DNA from: Paraburkholderia sp. SOS3
Lineage (GTDB): Bacteria; Pseudomonadota; Gammaproteobacteria; Burkholderiales; Burkholderiaceae
Length of the DNA: 64,000 bases
Reading direction: 5' to 3'
Assembly (NCBI RefSeq): GCF_001922345.1
Contig: NZ_CP018811.1
Location: forward strand, 3,658,001-3,722,000
Part shown: piece after piece, positions 46,026 to 55,072 of the stretch
Layout of the letters: each line of letters begins with the position of its first letter
Numbering within the stretch: position 1 is the stretch's first letter
Made by a program: the position numbers and the translations under genes
The notes under the pieces: model-generated
The model's database searches: none
Told to the model about the DNA's origin: nothing
The model's input: only the letters and a program-made list of their open reading frames with translations

Positions 46026-47906
46026 ATGTTTCGCAAAGCGATCCTACCCATGGCGTTAGCAGCAGCGCTGCTGACGCTTGCCGCGTGCGGCGACGACGAC
46101 AACAACAATCCGTCGACGCCGGTCGCCTCGGTCAGCCCGCAGGACGCACTGCAGACGGCCACGCCGATCAAGCACCTCGTCGTGATCTACGGTGAGAACG
46201 TTTCGTTCGATCACTACTTCGCCACGTACCCGAACGATCTCGCAACCGGCAACAACGAGCCGACGTTCACGCCTGCCGCGAATACGCAGACCGATATCAA
46301 CACGTTGCAGCACGCTGGCCTGCTCGCACCGAACAACCCGAACGGCGCTGCCACGTCGCCGAACGTCGCGAATGCGACGGTCAACGGGGTCGCGACCACG
46401 CCGCCGAACATCAACAGTGTCGCGCTGACCACCACGTCGTCGCAGCCGTTCCGCCTCGACCGCACGCAAGCGAACACGAAGAGCCAGAACCACAGCTACG
46501 GTCCGGAACAGCTCGCGGACGACGGCGACAAGATGGATGCATTCCCGCTCTTCACGTCGGCCAACAGCGTCGTCACGGGCAGCACGGGCGCATTCGGTTC
46601 GGCCGCGCAGGTGCTCGGCTACTTCGACGGCAACACGGTCACCGCTTACTGGAACTATGCGCAGAACTTCGCGATGAGCGATAACGCGTGGACCGACACG
46701 TTCGGTCCGTCGACGCCGGGCGCGGTCGAAGTCGTGTCCGGCCAGAACAACGGCGTGCAGATGTTCACGACCACGGCTCAGGCTACGTCGCCGACCTCGA
46801 CGGTCCTCGGCACGGCGAACACCGCGGCCACCTCGCCGAGCGGCAACGCGATCCCCGATGGCCAGGGCGGCTTCACGCTGATCGGCGACCTCGACCCGGC
46901 GGGCGACGTCTGTACGAACCAGCTCGATAAGCCGGGCACGGTCGTGATGCAATACGCGCCGCAGGTCAAGAACATCGGCGACCTGCTGAACGCGAAGAAC
47001 ATCACGTGGGGCGGCTTCATGGGCGGCTTCGACCTGACGGCCACGAACCCGAACGGCACGACCGGCTGTAACCGCACGACGTTCTCGTCGGTGCTCAACT
47101 CCGCACCGAACGACTACGTGCAGCACCACGCATGGTTCCAGTACTTCCCGTCGACCGCGAACCTGACGCACCAGCGTCCGACGTCGACGGCGATGATCGG
47201 CCAGACCGAGCCGACGCTCGATAACACGGCAACGCCGGTTCACCATCAGTACGACGTCAACGACTTCTTCAACGCGGTCACGGCAGGCAACTTCCCGTCG
47301 GTCAGCTTCGTGAAGGCGCCGGCGATCGGCGACGGTCACCCGGGCAACTCCGATCCGCTCGACGAGCAGGCGTTCGTCACCAAGGTCGTGAACTTCCTCG
47401 AGCAGCAGCCGGACTGGAAGAGCACGGCGGTCGTCATCGCCTACGACGACTCGGACGGCTGGTATGACCACCAGGCGCCGACGATCGTGAACTCGTCGTT
47501 CGATACCACGCTGCAAATCACGGCAAGCAACAGCCCGTCGAAGCCGGTGTTCCAGGGCGCCGACCAGCTGACCGGTGCCGGCCGCTGCGACGGTCCGAAC
47601 TCGAAGCAGCCGGCTGGCGTGAATGGCGGTGTCGTGAACGGCCGTTGCGGCCCGGGCACGCGCACGCCGTTCATCGTGATCTCGCCGTGGGCGAAGGCCA
47701 ACTTCGTCGACCACACGCAGATCACGCAAGCGTCGGTCGTGAAGTTCATCGAAGACAACTGGCTCGGCGGCCAACGCCTTGGCGGCGGCTCGTTCGATGC
47801 GACCGCGGGCGACATCCGCAACATGCTGAACACGACGGGTACGACGCCGACGGTGTTCCTCGATCCGACCTTCGGCACGAAGCTCGCCGCGGCGCCGACG
47901 AACTGA
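46026..47906 (+). CDS. Secreted phosphoesterase lipoprotein (AcpA / phospholipase C-like superfamily)
   Basis: A 626-residue lipoprotein. The ATG at 46026 (MFRKAILPMALAAALLTLAAC) gives a lipobox LAAC near 20; GGAG lies about 10 bases upstream. The phosphoesterase family motifs are clear: HLVVIYGENVSFDHYF near the N-terminus, TPIKHLVV before it, and the late VVIAYDDSDGWYDHQAP and GTRTPFIVISPWAKANFVDHTQ blocks supplying metal ligands. Family members are acid phosphatases (AcpA) or phospholipases C. Codon-level composition is notably regular and high in Asn/Thr. A terminator follows at 48013-48054. The precise substrate is not predictable. Confidence 0.88.
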   Translation: MFRKAILPMALAAALLTLAACGDDDNNNPSTPVASVSPQDALQTATPIKHLVVIYGENVSFDHYFATYPNDLATGNNEPTFTPAANTQTDINTLQHAGLLAPNNPNGAATSPNVANATVNGVATTPPNINSVALTTTSSQPFRLDRTQANTKSQNHSYGPEQLADDGDKMDAFPLFTSANSVVTGSTGAFGSAAQVLGYFDGNTVTAYWNYAQNFAMSDNAWTDTFGPSTPGAVEVVSGQNNGVQMFTTTAQATSPTSTVLGTANTAATSPSGNAIPDGQGGFTLIGDLDPAGDVCTNQLDKPGTVVMQYAPQVKNIGDLLNAKNITWGGFMGGFDLTATNPNGTTGCNRTTFSSVLNSAPNDYVQHHAWFQYFPSTANLTHQRPTSTAMIGQTEPTLDNTATPVHHQYDVNDFFNAVTAGNFPSVSFVKAPAIGDGHPGNSDPLDEQAFVTKVVNFLEQQPDWKSTAVVIAYDDSDGWYDHQAPTIVNSSFDTTLQITASNSPSKPVFQGADQLTGAGRCDGPNSKQPAGVNGGVVNGRCGPGTRTPFIVISPWAKANFVDHTQITQASVVKFIEDNWLGGQRLGGGSFDATAGDIRNMLNTTGTTPTVFLDPTFGTKLAAAPTN

Positions 47907-48012
47907 GCGGCAGTGTGAATGACAGACGCATCATGTCCCGCGCGGTGCGCCGCGCCGCGAGCGGTCTCCCGCGAAGCGCGGCGTAGCGGGACACGCGTCA
48001 AGCCGTAACCGG

Positions 48013-48054
48013 TGTCGAGCCAGTGCGTAATCCGCGCTGGCTCGACATTTTTTT
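48013..48054 (+). terminator. Rho-independent terminator after the phosphoesterase gene
   Basis: TGTCGAGCCAG (48013-48023) pairs with CTGGCTCGACA (48037-48047) around a 13-base loop and is followed by seven T residues. It lies just 28 bases before the peroxidase ATG, so the two genes are probably not simply co-transcribed. Confidence 0.85.
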
Positions 48055-48081
48055 GCCTTATCCCTCGTTGCCCATATCGCC

Positions 48082-49530
48082 ATGAGTCTTCCGAACACCC
48101 TGCCGCCCATCATGCCCGCCGGTAACGATTCGAACCGCGGCGCCGCGAAGCACCCGGTCAAGCGTATCGTCGGCTGGACGCTCGCCGTCGTCGTCGCGGG
48201 ATGCGCCGCCTTCGCCGCATACGCCGCGATCTATCCCGAGCGGATGCCGCCTGCAATCGGCACGATCGTCGAAGACTTCACCGGCGCGAATCCGCAACCG
48301 GTCCATCTGATGCTGCCGCCGCAGCAACCGTTGAGCGCCGTCGCACAACTGGGCCGGCAGATTTTCTTCGACACGTCGTTGTCCGCATCGGGCAAGCAGT
48401 CGTGCGCGTCGTGCCATAGCCCCGAGCATGCTTACGGCCCGGCGAACGATCTCTCGGTGCAGCTCGGCGGCCCGCATATGACCGATGCCGGGTATCGTCC
48501 ACCGCCTTCCCTGACCTACCTCTATCGCCAGGCGCCGTTCAGTATCGGCCCGGACCAGGGCGACATGGATGCGGCGCCGGTCAGCCTTCAGCAACTCGCG
48601 TCCGCGGCCTCCGGCGTGCAGCGCGCCGTCAAGACTGCGGGCGTCGCGCCCGCCGCGCCCGCGATGGTGCCGCAAGGCGGCCTCTTCTGGGACGGTCGCG
48701 CGAGCACGCTGCAGGATCAGGCGATCGGACCGATGCTGAACCCCGTCGAAATGGCCAATAGCAGCGTCGCCGACGTCGCTCGCAAGCTGACGGGCACGAA
48801 GTATCTCGACCAGTTCAGGAAGCTGTTCGGCGATTCGATCGCGAACCGCCCGGACCTGCTCGTCGAAGAAGCGATGTTCGCCGTGGGCCGCTATCAGTAC
48901 GAAGACCCGTCGTTCCACGCGTTCACCAGCAAGTACGATTACTGGCTGCAGGGCAAGGCGCGCCTCACGCAAGCGGAACTGCACGGCATGCGTCTTTTCA
49001 ACGATCCGGACAAGGCGAACTGCGCGGGCTGCCACCTGAGCAAGCCGACTCGCGACGGTCTGCCGCCGCTTTTCACCGATACGCAATACGAAGCGCTCGG
49101 CGTGCCGCGCAATCGCGATCTCGCGATCAACAAGGATCCGAAGTTCTACGACATGGGCGTGTGCGGCCCGTTCCGCGACGATGTGAAGGACCTCACGCAG
49201 TATTGCGGCATGTTCCTCACGCCGACGCTGCGCAATGTCGCGACGCGCCACGTGTTCTTCCACAATGGCGTCTATCACGACCTCCAGCACGTGATGGACT
49301 TCTATAACCTGCGCAACACGAGTCCGGACAGGATTTATCCGCACGACGCGTCGGGCAAGGTCGAGAAGTACGACGATCTGCCGGCGAAATATCAGGCGAA
49401 TATCGACGTCGCCGACGCGCCGTTCGATCGCAAGCCCGGCGACAAGCCGCCGATGACCGACGGCGAGATCCGCGACATCATCGCGTTCCTGAATACGCTG
49501 ACCGACGGTTACAAGCCTTCGGGCAACTGA
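48082..49530 (+). CDS. Di-haem cytochrome c peroxidase family protein
   Basis: A 482-residue membrane-anchored periplasmic protein of the CCP/MauG family, which reduces hydrogen peroxide with cytochrome electrons or carries out oxidations. A helix at about 31-50 (IVGWTLAVVVAGCAAFAAYAA) anchors it. Two c-type haem sites, CASCH (108-112) and CAGCH (314-318), are visible, with the LFWDGRASTLQDQAIGPM family block between them. The start could be at an internal ATG (48112). It follows the phosphoesterase gene after a strong terminator. The pairing may be functional, but nothing here proves it. Confidence 0.92.
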   Translation: MSLPNTLPPIMPAGNDSNRGAAKHPVKRIVGWTLAVVVAGCAAFAAYAAIYPERMPPAIGTIVEDFTGANPQPVHLMLPPQQPLSAVAQLGRQIFFDTSLSASGKQSCASCHSPEHAYGPANDLSVQLGGPHMTDAGYRPPPSLTYLYRQAPFSIGPDQGDMDAAPVSLQQLASAASGVQRAVKTAGVAPAAPAMVPQGGLFWDGRASTLQDQAIGPMLNPVEMANSSVADVARKLTGTKYLDQFRKLFGDSIANRPDLLVEEAMFAVGRYQYEDPSFHAFTSKYDYWLQGKARLTQAELHGMRLFNDPDKANCAGCHLSKPTRDGLPPLFTDTQYEALGVPRNRDLAINKDPKFYDMGVCGPFRDDVKDLTQYCGMFLTPTLRNVATRHVFFHNGVYHDLQHVMDFYNLRNTSPDRIYPHDASGKVEKYDDLPAKYQANIDVADAPFDRKPGDKPPMTDGEIRDIIAFLNTLTDGYKPSGN

Positions 49531-49650
49531 TCTGCCGATCGGTCGTCGCGCCGCAGACGCGTCGCGAGCACGCCGGCGCTCTCTTGCAGGGCGTCGGCGT
49601 CTGTTTTTTCCGCCGCGCGTTCGGGCGCTGTCAACGGCTCGCGCCGTGCC

Positions 49651-50106
49651 TCACGCCGCCGCCGGCGTAGCCGGAAAGCCCGCCTGCACGCCCACGGCAG
49701 CCGCTTCGTTGAGCACCGTGGCGAGAATCATGGCGCTCGCATTGAGCGGCGCGGGCCGGCCGCGGCGCGGCTTGAACACGGCGTCGCCGACGTGGATCGC
49801 CCGCCCGCTCATCGCGCACACGCCATTCACGCGCGCGCGCGCCGCATGCCATAGCTGATCGCCATACGAGCAGTGCGTCGCGTCGCGCCACGCGATCGTC
49901 GCGGTCGCCGAGGTCGGCCGCTCGATCAGCGCAACCTGCGCGTCGAAGCGCTCGCCCGCCATCGGCAACGGGCAGTTCCTGCGTTCGAATTGCACATGCA
50001 ACGCCGCGAGCCTCGTGACCGCGGGGTCGGTACGACCCGACATCAAAGAGAGCAAACCGATGGTCTGTCGCCATGGGTCGCACGCATTCATCATCTTGGC
50101 CAGCAT
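49651..50106 (-). CDS. DUF3331 family protein
   Basis: A 151-residue cytoplasmic protein of a family largely restricted to Burkholderia relatives. The typical C-terminal segment ARVNGVCAMSGRAIHVGDAVFKPRRGRPAPLNASAMILATVL, with its CxxSG and GD.V pattern, is present. An alternative ATG (MMNACDP) lies four codons in. The function is unknown. A small gene and an AraC regulator gene lie upstream on the same strand, and the spacing allows a shared transcript. Confidence 0.82.
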   Translation of the reverse strand: MLAKMMNACDPWRQTIGLLSLMSGRTDPAVTRLAALHVQFERRNCPLPMAGERFDAQVALIERPTSATATIAWRDATHCSYGDQLWHAARARVNGVCAMSGRAIHVGDAVFKPRRGRPAPLNASAMILATVLNEAAAVGVQAGFPATPAAA

Positions 50107-50171
50107 GAATCACCTCGTCGTCAAGGAAGTGCGGCTCGATCCGCCTGTTTCACCGGTTTCGCCCGATGCGC

Positions 50172-50375
50172 TCATTCGGGTTTGCGCCGTCCACTGACGA
50201 CGCAGCAGTTCAGAATCCGCGTGTGGCGGCGCGCCGCGACGCCCGGCGGCAAGGTGTACGGCTGAGGAAGCTCGAGTGCAACCGGCTTGCTGTAAACGAT
50301 TTGAGGGGCCGCCGCCATCTGCCGCGCCGCGGCGAGTAAAGCCTCGGCGCTGCGCGCGGGTACAGGTTTGCTCAT
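50172..50375 (-). CDS. Small hypothetical protein between the AraC regulator and DUF3331
   Basis: A 67-residue frame (MSKPVPARSAEALLAAARQM...) with a good ribosome binding site (GGAG, about 10 bases before the ATG). It has a helical N-terminal half and a Pro/Arg-rich tail with a CC pair. No family is recognised. It lies 65 bases before the DUF3331 gene in the same direction, which supports it as a real small gene, but sequence evidence alone is modest. Confidence 0.5.
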   Translation of the reverse strand: MSKPVPARSAEALLAAARQMAAAPQIVYSKPVALELPQPYTLPPGVAARRHTRILNCCVVSGRRKPE

Positions 50376-50420
50376 TGTTTCGATCTCCGTGTTTCTTTTC
50401 GCGGCGGGACGCCCGCCGGT

Positions 50421-51380
50421 TCACTGATTGACGTTCGTCTTCACCTTCCAGCAATACGGCGTGTCGCCGACGAACCGTTTGAAAACCGCGGTGAAATGCG
50501 ACTGCGAGCGAAACCCGCAGCTCAATGCAACATCAAGCATGCTGTGCTTCGAGCGCGTCAACAGTTGTTGCGCGTGCTCGATCCGGCGCCGCAACAGGTA
50601 TTCGTGCGGACGCAAGCCCGTCGCGCGGCGGAATTGCGCGGCAAAGTGCATGCGCGTGAGTCCTGCGCTTTGCGCCATCTCGGCCAGACCGATCGAGTCG
50701 GACAAATGCGCCTCGATGAATTCGATCGTACGGCGCATGCGCCACTGCGGCAGCGCCGCCGCTTCGCGCGTCTGCCGCGCCGCCGCCGTGAAATAGCGCG
50801 ACACGAGCCGCGACACGATCGCGAGGCACACGCTGTCGGTGAACAGCTTGCCCGAGGCGGCGTCGGTCGAATGCGAAACCGCCAGCGCCTGCGCGAGCCG
50901 CTCGAGCGTCGGGTCGCGCAGAATGCGCGGGTCGGCGAGCACGATGTCTCCGGCGTGCGCATGGCCGAACAGGTCCTCGAAGCATTCGGCGAGCGCCTGC
51001 TGCGATACGAACAGGTGCAGCACGTCGCCGGGCGAATCGAAGCGCACGCTGACGGGCACCGCCGGCGCGGTGACCTGCACGGCGCCGGCCGTCACACGGC
51101 CCGACACGATCGAGCGTCCCGCGTGCTCGAAGTTGAGCGTCGTGCACTTGAGGTTGAGCCCGATGCAGTGGTATCCAGCATGCCCCTGATGCGACGCCTC
51201 GAACGAACCGGCGTCGTTGCGCGTCCAGCGCGCGACCATCATTTCCCCATACGGAAGCGAATCGCGCGCCTCGTCGACGACGGGGTAGCGCCAGTGATGC
51301 TCGGAATGGATCGGGTTGCCGTTTTTTCTGCGCACGGCGTCCGTGGCGATTTCAGTTGAATGAGTCGACAAGGCAATCAT
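50421..51380 (-). CDS. AraC-family transcriptional regulator
   Basis: A 319-residue regulator with an N-terminal effector or dimerisation region (about 1-200) and a C-terminal double helix-turn-helix domain (about 215-312). The first HTH segment is IGLAEMAQSAGLTRMHFAAQFRRATGLRPHEYLLRRRIEHAQQLL and the second is LDVALSCGFRSQSHFTAVFKRFVGDTP, both classic. The ATG at 51380 (MIALSTHS) is preferred over one nine codons upstream at 51407. The N-terminus shares the AraC-binding-like style (GHAGYHCIGLNLK) of Burkholderia regulators. Its targets are unknown; the downstream small and DUF3331 genes are candidates. Confidence 0.9.
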   Translation of the reverse strand: MIALSTHSTEIATDAVRRKNGNPIHSEHHWRYPVVDEARDSLPYGEMMVARWTRNDAGSFEASHQGHAGYHCIGLNLKCTTLNFEHAGRSIVSGRVTAGAVQVTAPAVPVSVRFDSPGDVLHLFVSQQALAECFEDLFGHAHAGDIVLADPRILRDPTLERLAQALAVSHSTDAASGKLFTDSVCLAIVSRLVSRYFTAAARQTREAAALPQWRMRRTIEFIEAHLSDSIGLAEMAQSAGLTRMHFAAQFRRATGLRPHEYLLRRRIEHAQQLLTRSKHSMLDVALSCGFRSQSHFTAVFKRFVGDTPYCWKVKTNVNQ

Positions 51381-51581
51381 GAGCGGCCTGCGCGAAGTGA
51401 GTGTCATGCGATGCGGGAATCACAGCTTCCCGCGCTCACTCAAAGGTATCCGAACAGACCCGGTCCAACTAGCCCTACAAAGGATTGGCATGAGCCACTG
51501 TTGGTTTGCTCAACTCATCTGCAGGTTTAATCGTCTAATCCGATTTGCGTACTGTGCGTACGCGCACTCATCGACAGCGGC

Positions 51582-51597
51582 AATCCCGTACGGGATT
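51582..51597. promoter_or_regulatory. Perfect 16-base palindrome upstream of the AraC regulator
   Basis: AATCCCGTACGGGATT is a perfect palindrome about 200 bases upstream of the AraC-type gene and about 50 bases past the H-NS-type stop. A second near-palindrome, GTGCGTACGCGCAC, lies nearby (about 51,555-51,566). It has the size and symmetry of a dimeric repressor operator. Confidence 0.4.
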
Positions 51598-51649
51598 CGA
51601 TGCCGGCCGCGCCGTCGGCGCGTTGCCGATACGACAGGGAGTCAAAACA

Positions 51650-51913
51650 CTAAAGACGGCGTGTCTGGAAATGTTCGATGCTCTGCCCGGCGGCCACCGC
51701 GCGTCTGAGCCACGACGGCATATCGCCGGCTCCGGTCCATGTATTGCCATATGCATCGCGATAGCGGATCGCATCGCGCTCGCGCACTTCGTCGGCGAGC
51801 GCCTGCTCGAGCGCGTCGAACGCGATGCCGCATTCGTTCATGCGGCGCCGGATCCAGCGAATCAGGCGTTCGCGCGCCTCGCCTTCGAGAGGCAGGGGTG
51901 TTGCGCGGGTCAT
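51650..51913 (-). CDS. Short H-NS family nucleoid protein
   Basis: An 87-residue protein whose C-terminal half (RYRDAYGNTWTGAGDMPSWLRRAVAAGQSIEHF) matches the H-NS DNA-binding domain, with the core TWTGAGDMPSWL in place of the usual TWSGRGRAPAWL. The N-terminal half (ERLIRWIRRRMNECGIAFDALEQALADEV) is short and helical, less than the usual two-helix oligomerisation arm. GAGGAG lies 6 bases before the ATG at 51913. The basic GRGR-type loop is replaced by GAGD, which could alter AT-hook-like minor-groove contact. It may silence foreign AT-rich DNA or antagonise full-length H-NS. Confidence 0.75.
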   Translation of the reverse strand: MTRATPLPLEGEARERLIRWIRRRMNECGIAFDALEQALADEVRERDAIRYRDAYGNTWTGAGDMPSWLRRAVAAGQSIEHFQTRRL

Positions 51914-52861
51914 GCGGGCTCCTCGGAGATCCATTCTGAACCAATTCGGAAAGATTCAACCCCAAATATATCGAACGCGTCGTCATTGCCGCAGAGTACC
52001 GATGCTCGCGCGCCCCGCATTTGCCGAACAGCACGTGCCGATGCAAATATGCACGTCCTCTGCGGGCCGATGTGGTAACCGCGCACGCGCGGTTCGCGCG
52101 AAGCGGCTTCGCATGGACTGCCGACGGATCGCCCAAATGGTGGCATGCGTTTGCAGTCGCGAGCCGGTATCTCGAGCGAACGGGCACGACGTGTGCTCGA
52201 ATCGTGCGATTTCGACAAATTGCGACTGCCGCTAAAAGACAGCCGATGCCTAGTGACTACACTCGATGCCGGTGGATATTCGTCGGAATGCACGTCGGCA
52301 GAGCGGCGAATCGCCGGCACTGTAGTGAACAAAAAAACGCGCATCGCTGAATCTCGCCCTTCAGCGTCAAGAGGAAACGGCAACTGGAAACAAGTCCGTC
52401 GGGCCGCGCATCGGATCGCCACCGCGCGCATCGCGCCGTGCGCGGCAAATGGCATGGCGGTTTGCCGCATCGGGGGCGCGATGGCGTGTCGCTATCGGTT
52501 CGCTTCGTGCCGCGGCTCGTGTCGAGCAGAGGTTGAGTGGCGGCCGATGCCGGTGCTCACATGCGGCCGCGCAGCGCGCGCGTGTCCGATACGATTGAAG
52601 TCGGGTTATCCGGCCACGCGGCATGCGCGCGTACTTTGCCGGCCAGACCGACGAACCGGAGCCCGCGCGCTTTGCGTACGGCGTGGCGATACGCGAGACA
52701 CTGCGCGGCCTCCCGGCGCGTTCCCGGCCATGCTATATATCGCGCTTTTGGCGGAGCCCGCTGCCGGCCGTTGCGGCGGCGTGTCCGCTGCGAACAGACC
52801 GATCTTCTGTCACACCGTACCCGTGCTTCGCGCACAGGCGCGGTGCGCTCTCCCAGTTGCC
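51914..52861. other. Region upstream of the PAS histidine kinase
   Basis: About 950 bases separate the H-NS-type gene and the chosen GTG start of the kinase. The kinase frame is open all the way back to 52145, but this part looks unlike protein (Arg/Cys-rich, no family). No other supported gene, repeat or terminator is apparent. Overlapping minus frames look equally non-coding. Confidence 0.35.
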
Positions 52862-55072
52862 GTGAAATTCCCCAGACGCACATTTGACCAGGTGCGCCGC
52901 CCCGACGCCCGCGCGCTGCGCATACTCGCTGCGGCGCTCGCGTCCGCTGTGTTTTACGCCGACACACTGACGACGCTTCACATCGCGGTTGCCGTTCTCT
53001 ATGTCGTCGTGGTTCTGCTCGTCGCCATGAGCGGCTCGCGGCGCGCGACGATCGTCGCCGCATGGATCTGTTCCGCGCTGACGCTGATCGCGCTCGCCAT
53101 CTCGCACACGGACTGCATCGCGGGCGACGCCGGCGGGCGCGGCGTGATGAGCCTGATCGCGATCGCCGTCACGTCGCTGATCGCCGTGCGTTATCAGACC
53201 GGCACCGCGCGTCTCGTCGAGCAGATCCATCTGCTGAACCTGACGCACGACGCGATCGTCGTCTACGACATGAAAGAGCGCATCGCGTTCTGGAATCAGG
53301 GCGCGGAAAAGCTTTACGGATGGCCCGCGCATCGCGCGCTGTCGCAGCCGATCCACGAACTCACGCAAACGCGCTTTCCCGATGCGGCCGACGTGCGCGC
53401 CGCGTTGCTGCGCGACGGCCGCTGGGACGGCGAGCTCGAACGCACGCGCCGCGACGGCCGCGTCGTGATCATCGCGAGCCGCCTCGCGCTGCTGCGCGAC
53501 GAACGCGGCAAACCGCGCGCCGTGCTCGCGACCGATAACGACATCACGTGCCGCAAGCTTCTGCAGGCGGAACTGCAGCGCAAGCAGGACGAAATGAGCG
53601 CGATGCTCGAGGCGATTCCGGGGATGATCTGGGCGTCGACGCACGACGGCACGATCGAACCCGTCAATCGACGCTGGGATGCGTTCGACATCGCGCCCAC
53701 GCATGCACCGCAGAACGATCAGAGTCTGTGGCGCAGGCTCGTTCATCCGAATGACCTGCCGGCGCTCGAAAATGACTGGCGCACCGCGGTCGCGACCGGC
53801 GCGTCGTTCGAAGGCACCGCCCGCTTGCGCCGCAAGGACGGGCTGTATCGCTGGATGCACATCTGCGCCGAGCCGCTCTTCGATACGGCCGGCCAGATCG
53901 TGCGCTGGTATGGCATCAATACCGATATCGAGGAGCGCAAACGCGCAGAGGAAGCGCTCGAGCGCAGCGAAGCGTTTCTCGCCGAGGGCCAGCGGCTCTC
54001 GCGAACGGGCAGCATCGCGATGAAACTTCCGGATGGTGAAATGCTCTGGTCGCATGAGGCGTATCGTATTTTCGGCTATGCTGCGAACGTCGTTCCAGGC
54101 ATGGATCTGATCCTCGCGCGCACGCATCCCGAAGACGTCGCGCTCGTGCGCCAGAGCTACCGGCAAGTACTGGCCGAGGCGCCGTTCATCGATATCGAGT
54201 ACCGGCTCGTCATGCCGGACAGGTCCGTCAAACACGTGCATTTTGTCGCTCATTTGAGCGCGCGCCAGTCCGGGCGGTTCGAGTACGTCGGAGCCTTGAT
54301 GGATGTGACCGAAGCCAAACAGACCGAAGAGGCGCTCACGCGCTCGATGACCGAGCTCGCCCACGTGACGCGCGTCACGATGCTCGGCGAGCTGACCGCG
54401 TCGATCGCGCACGAGGTGAGCCAGCCGATCGCGGCGATCGTCACCTGCGGTCATGCGGCGCTGCGTTGGCTCGACCGGCCCGAGCCCGAACTGTCCGAGG
54501 CGCGCGACGCGATCGACAAGGCGATACGCAGCGCGAAGCGCGCGAGCGACATCGTCTGGCGGATCCGCTCGATGGCGCAAAAGCGCGGCCCCACGCATGC
54601 GGTGCTCGACCTGAACGCGCTCGTCGACGAATCGATCGAGCTCGTGCTGCACGAACTGCACGATCATCGCGTCGAACTCGAAATCGCCTACGTGACGCCA
54701 TCGCCGCAGATCGACGGCGACCGGGTACAGTTGCAACAAGTTTTGATCAACCTCATCATGAACGGCGCGCAGGCGATGGCGTCGGTCACGGGCCGCGAAA
54801 AAAGGATGTGGGTCGCGACGCGCATGGCCGATGCGCAGCATGCGCATGTGATTGTCAGGGACTCGGGCACCGGCATCAGCGCCGAACACGCCGAGCAGCT
54901 CTTCGAAGCATTTTTCACGACCAAGTCCGAGGGCATGGGCATCGGACTGTCGATCTGCCGTTCTATCGTCGAAGCGCACGGCGGCCGCATCTGGGCCGAG
55001 TCGCCGCCCGAAGGCGGCGCCGTGCTGCAATTTACCTTGCCCGTAACGATGGGAGACAGCAATGAGCAGTGA
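52862..55072 (+). CDS. PAS-domain sensor histidine kinase (FixL-like architecture)
   Basis: A 736-residue membrane kinase. The start is uncertain: GTG at 52862 is preferred because it opens just before the two to four N-terminal helices (LRILAAALASAVFYAD, IAVAVLYVVVVLLVAM, IVAAWICSALTLIALAI); an ATG at 52730 adds 44 poor residues. PAS modules follow at about 120-235 (HDAIVVYDMKERIAFWNQGAEKLYGW), 250-365 (GMIWASTHDGTIEPVN) and 375-495. The HisKA box ELTASIAHEVSQP holds the phospho-acceptor His about 517. HATPase N, G1 and G2 boxes end the protein. No haem His is evident, so oxygen sensing is not implied. It overlaps the regulator gene by 11 bases. Confidence 0.88.
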   Translation: MKFPRRTFDQVRRPDARALRILAAALASAVFYADTLTTLHIAVAVLYVVVVLLVAMSGSRRATIVAAWICSALTLIALAISHTDCIAGDAGGRGVMSLIAIAVTSLIAVRYQTGTARLVEQIHLLNLTHDAIVVYDMKERIAFWNQGAEKLYGWPAHRALSQPIHELTQTRFPDAADVRAALLRDGRWDGELERTRRDGRVVIIASRLALLRDERGKPRAVLATDNDITCRKLLQAELQRKQDEMSAMLEAIPGMIWASTHDGTIEPVNRRWDAFDIAPTHAPQNDQSLWRRLVHPNDLPALENDWRTAVATGASFEGTARLRRKDGLYRWMHICAEPLFDTAGQIVRWYGINTDIEERKRAEEALERSEAFLAEGQRLSRTGSIAMKLPDGEMLWSHEAYRIFGYAANVVPGMDLILARTHPEDVALVRQSYRQVLAEAPFIDIEYRLVMPDRSVKHVHFVAHLSARQSGRFEYVGALMDVTEAKQTEEALTRSMTELAHVTRVTMLGELTASIAHEVSQPIAAIVTCGHAALRWLDRPEPELSEARDAIDKAIRSAKRASDIVWRIRSMAQKRGPTHAVLDLNALVDESIELVLHELHDHRVELEIAYVTPSPQIDGDRVQLQQVLINLIMNGAQAMASVTGREKRMWVATRMADAQHAHVIVRDSGTGISAEHAEQLFEAFFTTKSEGMGIGLSICRSIVEAHGGRIWAESPPEGGAVLQFTLPVTMGDSNEQ

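Noticed and set aside
46056..47774. A 572-codon minus-strand frame opposite the phosphoesterase gene
   Set aside because: Val/Arg-rich shadow produced by the regular codon use of the real lipoprotein gene.
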